The position numbers were made by a program, and so were the translations under genes. 64,000 nt of DNA from Marasmius tenuissimus (Eukaryota > Basidiomycota > Agaricomycetes > Agaricales > Marasmiaceae), in NCBI GenBank assembly GCA_029532415.1, contig JAQOTA010000022.1, positions 496,001-560,000 on the forward strand. Reading direction: 5' to 3'. The notes under the pieces are model-generated. The model saw only the letters and a list, made by a program, of their open reading frames with translations. It was not told where the DNA came from and ran no database searches. This document shows positions 35,201 through 46,100 of the stretch, one piece after another. Positions within the stretch are counted from its first letter, which is position 1, and each line of letters opens with the position of its first letter.

Positions 35201-35542
35201 CCTTCCTTGACCACCTCTGTGGTTTCACAGCCACGTTCTTCCCGGAGAACCCGCAGCCAAACCAAAGAGGTGCCTCCACTGCCTCTGCCTCCAACGGATA
35301 TGCGTTCGGCGCGCCCGAAGCGTCAAAGTGCTGTCGTATCGCAGTCTTTGACGTCTGCAATTTGTGCTCCCAGGAACTCCAAGACAAACTCCAAGGCAGC
35401 TTCGTCGGGGTCAGAGATTCCCAGGGCGGCTTCGTCGGGGTCGGGGATTATTCGTTTACCGGCTCAGAAACGCAAGCGCACGGGCGACGAAGGCGACGAG
35501 GAGAAAGTATCGGGGCGAGATATTAGGCGGAGGAACATGTAG
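32267..35542 (+). CDS. homeodomain-like protein with repeats and acidic tracts
   Basis: Nine exons (32267-32845, 32903-33076, 33131-33486, 33533-33688, 33744-34042, 34096-34571, 34630-34665, 34725-35105, 35165-35542) keep phase throughout and give 944 aa. Residues about 30-140 hold four to five copies of a unit around RRTVSLPSTKSRPRT. An Asp/Glu run follows (about 145-190). Residues 194-270 look homeodomain-like: SKAQKRILMSKYP in the first helix and RWFENRRTKLR in the last, with a splice site inside it. The centre is a helical domain of unknown type. The C-terminus has Ser/Asp/Glu repeats, an Asn/Asp/Thr/Ala segment with NTDAQAASAD repeats, and a basic tail. A nuclear DNA-binding protein is likely; the target is unknown. 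Confidence 0.75.
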
Positions 35543-35559
35543 CCCGGTTTTTGAATCAC

Positions 35560-35975
35560 ATATACGCTCGCCTTGAGCAATTTCTTGCCCACGTTCTTCG
35601 CTCAAGTTCATACTTCCTTTTACTCATGTTCATACTCTCGAGTCTCTTTATCATTCGCTCAAGTCCACATTTTCCTTCACTCAAGTTCATTTTTCTCTTC
35701 GCTCAAGTCCATACTTTATGTTCGCTCAAGTCTGGCTTCTTCTCTCAAGGCTATATATTCCCTACTCAATTTTTGCTTAAGTTCCCTACCTATATCAGTA
35801 CAGAGTGAATCTCAAGTTAGTGTTTTTTTCTGCTCAAGTCGCTCTCAAGATTTCCTCAAGTTATTCCTTAAGATATTCGTGAAGTTAATACTCAAGTTTT
35901 TTGAGGTCTACTACTTGAGCAGCATACTTGAGGGTGAAAACTTAAGGTAGAGGGCCTAAGGAGCCTCAAGGGTTT
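35560..35975. repeat. CTCAAGT-rich array
   Basis: About fourteen CTCAAG or CTTGAG words, most within GCTCAAGTTCAT or GCTCAAGTCCAT, spaced 20-40 bases on a T-rich background just 3' of the homeodomain-like gene. Related to the array at 17.93-18.21 kb, here mostly in the CTCAAG sense with two CTTGAG at the right end. Confidence 0.7.
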
Positions 35976-36059
35976 TGCCCCGATTTTGAAGGGAAGGTGG
36001 CTGTGGAGTAGCGCCACCAGTAATCAGTTAAAACAAAGAGAGTAGTACATGTTACTCAC

Positions 36060-36640
36060 AAAATTCTCAAACGACCGGCCTCTCTGATCCTTGAATACCC
36101 TACATCCAGCGAGAGGGAAGGCTGCGACTGGTCGCCAGAACCTCCGGGACACAAAACAAGATCAGCGCTTAGTGGGCGTCAGGTTGATTCATGGCCAGAT
36201 CCTTCAAACGATCAGATCTGGGACGGCGGTGGTTGAACATCAAACTTTGAAGCTTTTTATTTGAGAATGAAACAAAGGTTCAGTTGTTTGAGGGAGACAT
36301 GGCCGACCATGCGGGCAATGGTGATGGTTTGAGTGAAAGACCCGACGACCCGACGACGGGCGCTTGTTAGTCAGACACGAAATTTTTCCAGATTTCTCCT
36401 CTCATCAACCACGACCCCGACAGCACCAATCCACTCCTCCTGCTCTCGAGAGTATCTTAATACACAAGCCTTGCAGTGGCCATGTCTCTCCTAACTCAGT
36501 GCTGGCTTCCTGTGTTCCTCAGCTGTTTTCAAAGTCGAGAAGATGAGCATAAATCGTAGACGGTATCATGATGCCCTATGATTGTCGTGTTGTAATCTCA
36601 AGCTTCAAGATACGCCTGCGATCGTTGAGGAATTAGCTTT
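36060..36640 (+). repeat. solo beta 3'-flank repeat, copy 2
   Basis: Matches the flank found after the other beta genes, closest by eye to copy 1 at 14.37 kb (shared GGTTCATGGCCAGA, GTTTGAGTGAAAG, GACGGGCGCTTG and GATTGTCG words in order). No beta or alpha sequence is recognisable next to it, so it is a remnant or a separately copied element. Confidence 0.6.
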
Positions 36641-37865
36641 GGAAAAGGAGAACGGCTTGTCCTCCATCCCCAACCACCGGCATGGATGGCCATTAGGAGT
36701 CTGTCTGCCTCAATAGTCTTGTTGCTTCTACCTTCGTAGACGATTTTGGGTCTAGAAGCTTGAATCCACCTCTTCTCCAAGCCCGCTGCCCTAGCACCTC
36801 TCCCCGACACCCCAGTTTATCCGAACCTCTATCCACTGCCAGTTCTTCCTGCATCCGAGGCGAGAATCGTGCGACAGAGTACACAAAGCGTCTCCGGCCT
36901 CCATTTTACCTCATCTGGCGCGTGAACGACGTCTGGACTCGGTGTGCAGAAGGCTGGGGTAATATGGTGATTGACTCGGAGGAGTCACTCTATTTCACCC
37001 GTTCCCGTTCGACGTTCGAAGTAAAACCTCTGGTACGTCCTCGCCCGTGCGTTCTAGTCAACACACGTTCAATTTTGTGGATCCAAGCTTAAATCTGAAA
37101 CTTGGACTGTAACCGGCTTGTGCTTTGCTGGCGATGGACGATTCCTAGTCTAACTCTGAATGCTGCATGGTCTACCCCAACTTGGGGAGTCCTGAGACGG
37201 GAAACGTGCTCAGTACGAGACGTAGAGACCATTGAATCAGTGCTTTCTTTGTGACATTCTGTCCTCAACTCTTACACATTACCGTATTTATCAGCCTCCT
37301 CACTCCTTTATCTCGTTCACTTCGTCAGCACTACAGGGATGAATTAAGGGGTCGGTATTACAAGAGAAGATTTGAACTTTGTCTAGAAGAAATCTGCAGC
37401 CATTATCGCGCTGCAGTCCACTTGGACCTTTGTCCATCGTCCTCAGGGGCGGACTTGGCCAGTATGCCTGGTACGACGCCTCCCCTCTTCTGTCTCGGCC
37501 GCATGGCCCTTGGTCCTACAATCCCTGCTAAGCTTCGCCTTCGCCCGCTCGTCGTCTACCGTACGATCGCCGAGAGATTGAGCGTCGAAACCTCGGTAAA
37601 CGCGCCCATACATTATTTCTCTGTGAGAGTAGACGGGTTCGTGGTCCCTAGAAGGAAAGAGAACGTCATCATCTTGAGTCGTCGTTAGCAGCAGCGCTGA
37701 GGCTTACTCGTTCATCAAACGTCCAAGCCTTCGGCTTGTGCCCACCGTTCCCACGGCAAAGTAAGGACTTGGGCTTTCAAGCGTTCTCCCTTTTCAGCGA
37801 ACTTGACCGGGAAGGTCTATTAAGTAGGTCGCGAATTATCAGCGATAGGCTAAAGGGAATTCGGA
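36641..37865. other. no gene confidently seen
   Basis: A plus-strand frame at 37251-37688 (145 codons, basic, no domain) and one at 36760-37092 are open but have no other support. The right end is the 3' UTR of the NACHT gene. Confidence 0.3.
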
Positions 37866-40800
37866 TCAGATTTCAGAAGAAGCAGGACCCACGTCAATCC
37901 ATCTGAGTATGTTCCTCCTTCCGTTCTCTCCATCCAAGGGCTGAACCACCAAGTTCAAACCTTCCGCGGTCTTGAAGAATGACCAACAGACCGCCAGTAG
38001 CCTTTCGTCGAGATGACAGTGTTGCAGGAGTCGTGACTGCACTATGTTCATAAAGATCTGGCTCGACTCATAACTGGGCCTGACGCCAAAAAGGGAGACG
38101 AGTGCGTTGAAGAGCTCCATACATGCTTCCTGGTATGCACGGTGCCCTTGATCGTGTGGCTCGTTTCCTCCAGAGAGATCACAGCAGCAGTCTGTGAGCC
38201 ACACGCCGTAAATATCAGTGGGCTGTGACCCAGTGATGTAGTGGCATCTTGTGGCATAACGTACAAGCCAACGTGCCACTAGATTTTCCGAATACACCAG
38301 GGGCTGTCCGGTGGACATAAGATGGAAATGCTCGGGGACCTCCTGGAATTTCTGCACAATGCTCTCTACAACATCATCCATCCCGGGTCGATGCTGATGA
38401 TGAAGAGAAATGAACCCAAATGGTCTGAATTTAGTAAGTCAAACTCACATATTTCTTCACCCATGGTATGAGGCTCTCGAACACATTTTCCCACGAACAA
38501 TCCTCGTTCATGTTTCTCGTCAGAAATGCACATGCGAGGTCGACAGTCAAGAGATCCACCAATAGTTGCCGGGTTGGTTTGGAGATTGATGTGCAGAAGT
38601 TGATCCATTCCGTAAAAAAGGACCTGTGGCTCTGACGATCCTTGAAGCTATAAATTTTTGTGATAAGAGGTTGAGTAACTGTGCGTGTTAATAGAGGATG
38701 AATGACTTCGTACGTGTAAATCTGCATTTTACTGGTCGCAAGGTTCCGGAGCCACCGTTGTGCAACGGCATACTTCTGGGTATTGACGTCGATGTAGAAA
38801 TGAGACGATCTATCTCGATCCGTCAGATATGTCCTGAATGAGCGACGCAGGATGTGTATCTCATTATCTCGGACACTTGATAGCGGGTGCATTCTTTGTA
38901 TTGTCATCGCTACCTGTTTTGAGGGCAAGGCCAACACCAGCCCAATGAGTTGTGGGGTCAGTTTCAGATATCCCGGGAGTACTAAGGACGCTGTAAGCAC
39001 AAGGCGTAGCTGTTCACGATTGGGATCGGCATTGAGTATAGCATGATAGAGGCAGTCCAATGATTTGGTTGATTGATCGTGTGGGGGGCTGGCAATGAGG
39101 TTCAATACTAGAGGATAGAACGCAAGCTCAGAAAGCTCACCTCTCTTCGGAGGTGACTATGAAGGATTTGGCTGCATCCGAGAAACGATCAATGAGGGCA
39201 GATGACACAGGAGGGTACTCGAAGACAATGTCAGTACACACAGCCCTAACCAAAATAAGGATGCAAGAACATACCGCTGATGTCAGCCACGATGAGAGTG
39301 TTACGAAAAGCCGGGCAACTACAGAAGGTGGTTCATCGTATTCAAGGGCTATAGAGCTTGCAACAGCAGCGAGGTTCACTAGATCCAAACTACGAAGTCC
39401 ACGGATCAATTCGTCGCTGGGCTGTGCTATCCCACAGCAAAAATCGGCCCATTTAGTCCACAAAGTCAAATCCCAGCCAGGCCTGAGGAGGGCGGACGGG
39501 CGTTCAGATTTCAATTGGGAACAAAAGGAGAGGAAAGCCTACTTTGAAACACACTGATTGCGTGGTACAAGCGCCTGTATCCACTGCCACGCAAGGAGAT
39601 CCTGCTGCTGCGGCACGTCAATGTGATACTCGTGAGATGGATCACATAGGAAAGCGAGAAAGGATGGCTCCAGCTCTATCCTTTCCGACGGCCTGACCAA
39701 CTGGCATGTCTCCAATAGCTTCATTGTCGAGGACACATGCACTTTGTCGGGTCCGAGGATGAGGTTATTGAGGACCTGGAACTGCACCAAGTCGGACGGG
39801 TGAGCAGGTAGCAGAATGATCGGGGCCAATGTCGTGAGAAGCTGTTGTCGATTTGGAAAGATAGAGAGAATCCTCCGGAGGAGCTCGACGTGTAAGTCCA
39901 CAGTTGACTCTTTGTCCGCGAGGAAAAACCTGATCCAACCTCCGAGTAGATGGCGGATTGTGGGGCTTAGACTGGCACCATCTGGGTCCAAGATGGCTTT
40001 CGAGTTGGTTTGTAGTACCCGAGTGGCTACTTTGAACCATTGATGGGCAAGAACATGGTAGGCGGATCGGTTGACATTGAATTTGCCTGAACGCGACGGA
40101 TCATGTAGGAAGTCGGTGAATGAGGTGTGGTACGCGGTAATGGAGACATCGCCGCCTCGGATGTTAAGCACGGAGTGTAGGGACCGTAAGGCGAGATCCA
40201 CCTCTCCTGCAGGTAGGTCAAGGAGTAATTCGATGAAGTCGGGTGACGGCTCTGCATGAGGGGGAAGGATGAAGATAGCAGCGATGATAGAAAGCAACTT
40301 CTCTTGATCAGGGCTGGAGAGAAGTATGATGCGGTAAAGTGTGTCAAGCTTCGAGAAGGACGACCCGGACGAGGAATGTTCGGGAACATAGTCGATTATG
40401 ACGCGAAGCTGAGCGATGGGGTGGGCGAGCTTGATAAACCGCACTGCAGTCACCGCGTAGACGAACTGACCAGAGGATCTCTCCACCAGACACTCAAGAT
40501 CCTCTGGAGAGGGCCAAGGTGTAGGAAACTGAACACGGGCATATTTGGGGTCCGCACAGATAAGTCCGAATTCGTGAAGGTAGTATCGCTCTATATCCCT
40601 GTCGGGAATGAATCTGTCATCTAGCACGACGCACTCGGTAAGCCGGCTGAGATCCTTCGCTTTGAAAGCCTCCTGGATCCAGGCCTCTGGACGGCTGCAG
40701 ATCAAGAATCGCAACGGGGAGCAAGGAGATCGTCGGTACGATGAGAGAATGGTTGACAAGATGCGCTGCTGGGTTATTTCGTCGCCGCATTCGTCGAGGC

Positions 40801-41558
40801 CATCTATGATGACGAGGTCGGGGTCCTTAAAGGCGGGTGAAAGTTTGGCCAATGCACGTCTCCACCACCTCCGTCGCAGAGCGGGCTTCAAGACAAACTC
40901 GCGGAATTGGTCCTCTAGTTTCGCCTCCAATATTGTTGGATTGTCGGAGATTGTCTGGTTGATGAATGTTTTGGTGTATGACATGTTCTCGACGAGGCCG
41001 TGTGAGATCGTCACCATGAGGGCGGAGGGGTTGTTTCGTTTTGGGTCGGATCGGAAGAAGAAGAATGATGCAGCAAGTGCTTGTCCCTCGCAAGACTTGG
41101 CCACAGTCATCGCAATGGCGGACTTGCCGACACCTGCAGTGCCTGAAAGCCAACATATAGGAAGAGAGCGTTTCCTGGAGGCTATCCATTCAAGAATGAC
41201 TCTTAGAACTTCCTCACGGGTTCCTTCGAGACACTCCCCGCGTTCGTACTGTTGTTCCGCATTGTGAGAAGCTCCGATGCCGGCGACCATATCCCAGAGA
41301 GTTTTGTGTGCTATATTATAAATATCAAGACCATCGTCAAACGAAGCCGAGGACATGAAACGTACGATTTGGCAGGGTCATATTGAAATGGTTTACAAAA
41401 TTCACTCCTCCCGTCGCCGATACCTGGTCTCCATGATAGTGGATATTCTGGTTCCCCTGAGCATTGTTATTGTGCTGATGCCCGCTACCAGCATGAGTAT
41501 TTTGGGTGGTTATCGTTCCTTGTACGCCATGGAGCTTGCCAGGCAAAATCGTAGACAT
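37866..41558 (-). CDS. NACHT-domain STAND receptor (NLR-like)
   Basis: Seven exons (41366-41558, 39543-41310, 39275-39482, 39141-39217, 38714-39088, 38449-38647, 37866-38393) stay in phase and give 1115 aa. A 64-aa His/Asn/Gly-rich N-terminus leads to the LWDMVAGIGASHNAE and CLEGTREEVL motifs that precede fungal NACHT domains. Walker A is GTAGVGKSA (about 122-130) and Walker B LVIIDGLDECG (about 230-240), followed by FLICSRPE. After the NTPase come three copies of a helical module (each L-Y/R-x-I-L..., a LPP/LPA turn, a SF-x-x-FL-x-D motif, then a W-containing helix) at about 387-495, 540-650 and 755-870. There are no WD, ankyrin or TPR signatures. Such proteins act as signal-sensing switches in fungi, for example in self/non-self recognition; that is family knowledge, not shown here. 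The start was chosen as the first ATG after GTG-initiated open frame. Confidence 0.85.
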
Positions 41559-42399
41559 AAGCTCGACCAATTGAGCACGTATGATGGAGAGGATGGATGG
41601 AGGTCGTAAGATATGGGCGCTGGGAGATGGGGTGGTGGTAGTAGCGGCGAGACCTTCGTCGTTCCACGTCCTCCTAGTCTTTGGCTGTGTCTGTGACACT
41701 CAAATTGAAACACTGACAGGATGCATGTGGGACTTTGTGGGTAAGTAGACAGTACTAGTAGACTGCGACGAAAAGGGAAAGTAGAATTGACGTCAGAGTG
41801 ATCGGAAGCTCGGCGCGTCTTCGTGTCCCGGGTTCCGGTGTCTTGATTGCACATTCAAATCGAATTTACCCGACTCGGTCACTTTCACTCGAGACTCCCC
41901 ACCTCTCCCCCAAGCGTCGTGGCGTGGCTAACACTACTGGGGTGAGGTTTCATCAACCACCGACACGCCTACTTTGGTATCACATTTAGCCCGGTAACCG
42001 ACAGTGAGAGAAGGCGAGGAAATTGGTCGGGATGGTGGACCTCGACCCATGAAACCTGACTGTCTTGAGTCATGACGAGGCATCAGGGCATTCCAAAGAC
42101 AACTGCACGACGTACACCAAAGACAGTGCTGCAAGGCGTACTTGACGGACGGTGAGGAGTTTGTGGATGTCGGCGGTCGCATCCGGATCTCGTATCGAGT
42201 TGTTGAAAGACAATCCGAGGAGTCGGATTCATGTCTTTGGGTCCTGTATCTTGAGGCTGGAGCTGATCATGAATGCGAGTGTTTCTGGATAATATTGTGA
42301 CTTCTGAAGATTCTCTTCGAGCAAGAGAGCCCGACTTCCTCGATATTCCCCTCGAGCGGTAGCCAAGCGCCTCCCAGCCTTACCCTCAGACAGTCCCTT
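41559..42399. other. 5' region of NACHT gene, no other gene
   Basis: Probable promoter and leader of the NACHT gene on the left; the rest has no supported gene. Confidence 0.3.
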
Positions 42400-43031
42400 C
42401 TCTTCTCCCAGCCCCTCGGAGGAGAACAGTCCTGGCTACCCGACGCCGGAACATCGTCTGTGTGACATTGACGCGAGGAAGAGCTTCCCGAGTGGTGAAA
42501 GTATGTGAGAAGTGCATTGCATCGACGAGGATGTTGAACCCCTGTGTGACCAAAGAACTCGAAGCGTTCCGAGTACTCACCCATACGTGTGATTTTGCCA
42601 GTACGATCCTGGTGAATAGTTCGACGAGTAGAAGAAAAAAACCTGAACGGGAATGTTTATTGATGACGGCAAGAAAAGGTTCGATGTTGGAGGTCATGAT
42701 GGTGGTATGAGACCATGAGTTAAAGTTTTGTTGTGCCTCGCGAGCAAGATTCCGCAAAAAAAGAAAAGGTTCCTTGGTCGCCCTTGCCAGTAAACTTTCA
42801 AGCTTGAAAGATATGTTCAAGGAAGCGTCGTTTTGATTGTATAAAGGCTTTGAACTTGCTTTGAACCCTCCAACGTTGGACTCAATTCTACTTGCCACAC
42901 GTAGGGCATACGGTGAGAATGAAGTACATTTTCAAGTTGTATGCATTGATTACAGGCTAGTGAACACGAAGTTTGATAAATAGTAAAATAGATATTGATG
43001 CTGAGGTATCCGTCGTAAACTCATTTCGCGT
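42400..43031. repeat. alpha 3'-flank repeat, copy at unit A
   Basis: Shared with 47.60-48.18 and 51.95-52.51 kb, and in part with 15.38-15.53 kb. Recognisable words are TGTTTATTGATGACGGCAAGA and the 3' UTR words TTTGATAAATAG and GTATGCATT. Minus-strand frames in all three copies share a VNRHS-like peptide but are broken differently, so a coding role is doubtful. Confidence 0.6.
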
Positions 43032-43716
43032 CTAGATATCCTCATCGCAGCCGACGATCTTCTGGTCGAAAACGACCTGGTCGGTAGGCTGGATACTGCC
43101 TACTCCATTGTTATACCACACGTAGTGGTAGTCATCCTTGCCGGCCTCTCCCGTTGGGTCACCATAGTTGAGCCGAACACGTCCAACAAAAGTCTTTGCG
43201 GTAATCTTCGCGACTAGTGCGGCCTAAATTGACGAAAAGCCGCATCAGACTCAACCAACGCGTACAAAACAAAACAAAGAATCCCACCTTCTTCCCAGGC
43301 TGGATGGTGACCTCAACATTCTGCCTGAAGGTCTTCGCCTCAGTGTTGCTCCACGTATCCGAGCTCTCGAACGACACCCCAACAGGCAATTCCTCTCCAC
43401 CATCCGCGGAGAATCCAACACTCACACCGTACTTCCACGTCTGCGAGACAGTACGGTCACCACCGATCGTGGTCTTGAGGTCAGTTGTTCCGCCCTTGCA
43501 GTTGTCGACGGGATCACCGACGATTTGAGTAATAATAGAGTCGGGACCGGTCTCTTGAGACTCGAAGGTGCACTTGTCGGCATCTCCTGGATCGCGGCCA
43601 GGGCAGTGTTGGAGGCCAGCGGGGTCGGGACGGTCGACGTTCTTGCGCTTCTCGACAGTTGCTGCTGAAGCGCTGAGGGCAGCGATAGCGAGGGTGACGA
43701 GAGCGGAGAAGTGCAT
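43032..43716 (-). CDS. alpha 2 (KNVDR family)
   Basis: Exons 43288-43716 and 43032-43223 (64-nt intron) give 206 aa. Signal peptide MHFSALVTLAIAALSASA, basic site EKR, then the family motif. It differs from alpha 1 in KCTFE, NCKGG, a QPGKK splice-site turn and a VGCDEDI end. It is the leftmost alpha of the three-unit tandem array and nearly identical by eye to alpha 3 and alpha 4, which points to recent duplication. Confidence 0.85.
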
Positions 43717-44597
43717 CGTGAGTTAAGAGAAGTTGATTGGAGAGGTCGATGAGTGGTCTGAGAGAGAACTCGAGGCACTTGATGAGGAAAACTGATCGAT
43801 GTGGGTCCTGCTTTTATAGTTTATGAGCCTGTGAGCGATGATATGGAATTGTACTTTGAAGTTCTGACTACGTACATGTAGCGACAACCTTGCAATTAGT
43901 CCGTGATGATACTTACATGAAACAAAAACCTCGAACCACTGACCTCATACTTAGAATTCCATCCGAAGCACCGCAGTCACAAACATGGAAAGCGAAGTGG
44001 CGCATCAATGATGTCGATGAACGTCCTTTCCCGAAAGTGGAGTCTCGGCGATGCTAGATCCAGGTTCCCTCTGGCTAGAAATTGAATATAAGCGCCCGGC
44101 GGCCAAAACGAAATCAATGTGGTATCCACAACGCCGCCGTGATTTAGAGCGCACCCGTTGTGCATCTTACATCGACGGTGTCCCTACAATGGATGAAATT
44201 AGAACCTGATTGATTCGTAATGAGTCCCCTTGGAAAATGTGCACCACATTTGAATTCCCCCGCACTGCCAGTTGTGATGTCGGACTCTGAGATGCCTACA
44301 ACAGCTGAACAATACCTCCCCAGGCTCGGGTTTCAAGTCCATACTCCCGCTTCGGAGCGGGTGAGCGGGTGAGGGTGACCGCGCAATGGTGACCTCAGAG
44401 AAAACTATGAAGTCATTCCAGCGTCCATTTCGGGCCTCTGACAGAAAGCAAGTAGAAATGAGCGGTGTTCTGGTGTGCCAGAGGGTATCAGCAAACGACC
44501 GGAAACGTATATAAGATGGTCACCTTTTCACAGTATCGAACAACAACTCTTTCCTCGTCTTTCAACACCAAGCTCCTCTCTTCCGAGTCCAGCCATC
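43717..44597. promoter_or_regulatory. bidirectional promoter of pair 2
   Basis: 881 bases. The alpha-side TATA lies at about 43812-43818 (minus strand); the beta side has TATATAAG at about 44508-44515 in place of TATAAAAG. Conserved features: tRNA-like TTCGAG block near 43930; inverted repeat CGGCGG...CCGCCG at 44097-44139 enclosing the small palindrome TGTGGTATCCACA; perfect hairpin CCCGCTTCGGAGCGGG at 44346-44361. Confidence 0.75.
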
Positions 44598-45284
44598 ATG
44601 CGTTGCACCTCTTTCGTCGCCCTCGCTGTTGCAGTTGCCGCCGTCTCTGCTGCTCCTTCCGAGGTTCACCTCCAGGCCCGAAAGAACGTCGACCGACCTG
44701 ATCCCGCTGGTTTGGACCACTGCCCAGGCCGTCCAACTGGCGATGCCGACGCTTGCACCTTCGAGAAGCAGGTATGTCCATCTAACTGTCCACACTGAGC
44801 CCCCGCTAACCAAACTCTCCTCGAACAGGGTGACCTCCCAGATCGCCGCAGGTGGTTCCAGCTCGGTACTCCAGTCGCCAATTGCGACAACCCAGGCGCA
44901 CCCGACATTACTACCGACGTCGGAGGTGAAATCACCAGGACCGACACCTGGGAGCATACTGATAAAGCCGAGATCAACCTCGCCGGCATCAAGATCGGCG
45001 GAGAGGGTGGTTGGAGCGAGTCGCAATCCACCACTGTCCGTCAGATGATCTCTGTCACCGTTCCTGCTGGTAAGCAGCGCGTCGCTGTCGTCGGTATCAA
45101 CCACAAGGAGAGCAATGGAAGGATCCGTATCAACTACGGTGATCCCACTGGAGAGGCCGGGAAGAACGACTACCACTATATCTGGTATGCGAATGACTTA
45201 GTGTCTTCGCAGCCTACGGACGACCAGGAGTATGACGCTAAGGAAATCAACTGTGGGGAGACGTTGGATTTGAACAACCTGTAG
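44598..45284 (+). CDS. beta 2 (KNVDR family)
   Basis: Exons 44598-44771 and 44829-45284 give 209 aa with an ordinary GTATGT donor. Exon two starts GDLPDRRRW. Compared with beta 1 it has NLAGIKIGG in place of NLFGIKIGG, SESQSTT in place of SQSTSTT and NYGDPTGEAGKNDYHYIW. Four mature cysteines are kept. Divergent partner is alpha 2. Confidence 0.85.
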
Positions 45285-46100
45285 ACGATAATGAACTGAG
45301 GGCAACGAGCCTGTAGTTTGACTTGTTAATTATTCCAGCTATTTATTGCAAAGATGTAATTTCACACCTCTACGAATGTCTCCGCCCGATGAAGTGTCTG
45401 TAATCGCCAGAATTGAGCGCATAACGATGTCTTCGATGTGGTACAGCGCGCCTGCTTTCGACAGTTGGTTTCATGAGTCATCGATGACCTCGAGGCATTG
45501 AACCTAACTTTGCTGCCAGAACTGGTGAGAGGTATCCGGGCACGAAGATGAATGCAGCGCTTCCAGCTGCGCAGTGTGAACGTTGAAGATCCCGTACCTG
45601 TGCTACCAGCGTCCAGTAAAAAGACGTAGAGATATGGATTGTCACTCACGAAGTTCCGGAACCACCGATCGAAAGCTTGATCGCTCGCTCTCCTCTTGAA
45701 CGTTGAGAGCCGCATATTGATCAGGAGAGAGAAAGCTACGATCGTCTGGTCGCCATTGTGTAATGACACAAATCAAGACTGAGGGAAGGAGTTCGGGGCA
45801 GGTGCATGGAGAGATGTTCGACATGACGTGATGACTAAATCATTCAAGCTCTTTATTTGAGAAAGAGACAAGAGTGAATCGTGTTGGGGAAACTCCACCG
45901 ACGACGTTGCACACGACCATGTCAGTGGTGGCAGTTTGAGTGAAAGGCGCGACGACGGGCGCTTGTTGGACACGAATCTATCCCTCTTGTCCACCACGAC
46001 CTGCTCGGGGCTCTCTCATCGTCAAGCTAATCTTGCTATACTTTCGTTCGCATTCAAATTTCTAGTACCTCTTCACGCCGGCCTCATTCATTGGTTCCCT
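45285..46100 (+). repeat. beta 3'-flank repeat, copy 3
   Basis: Begins with a beta 3' UTR shared by copies 3-5 (TTATTGCAAAGATGTAATT), then a block whose minus strand can encode a short KRRASDQAF...WFRNFVSD peptide bounded by a GTGAGT donor, then the GTTTGAGTGAAAGGCG segment. The peptide frame is shared with the 50.7-50.9 kb copy but is missing or broken elsewhere; it may be a relic of another gene carried in the unit. Confidence 0.6.

Noticed and set aside
37251..37688. 145-codon plus-strand gene
   Set aside because: No domain, no splice support, codon pattern not clearly coding; kept only as a remark in the region entry.
41337..41699. Longer NACHT start
   Set aside because: The frame begins with GTG, not ATG; the first ATG is at 41558.
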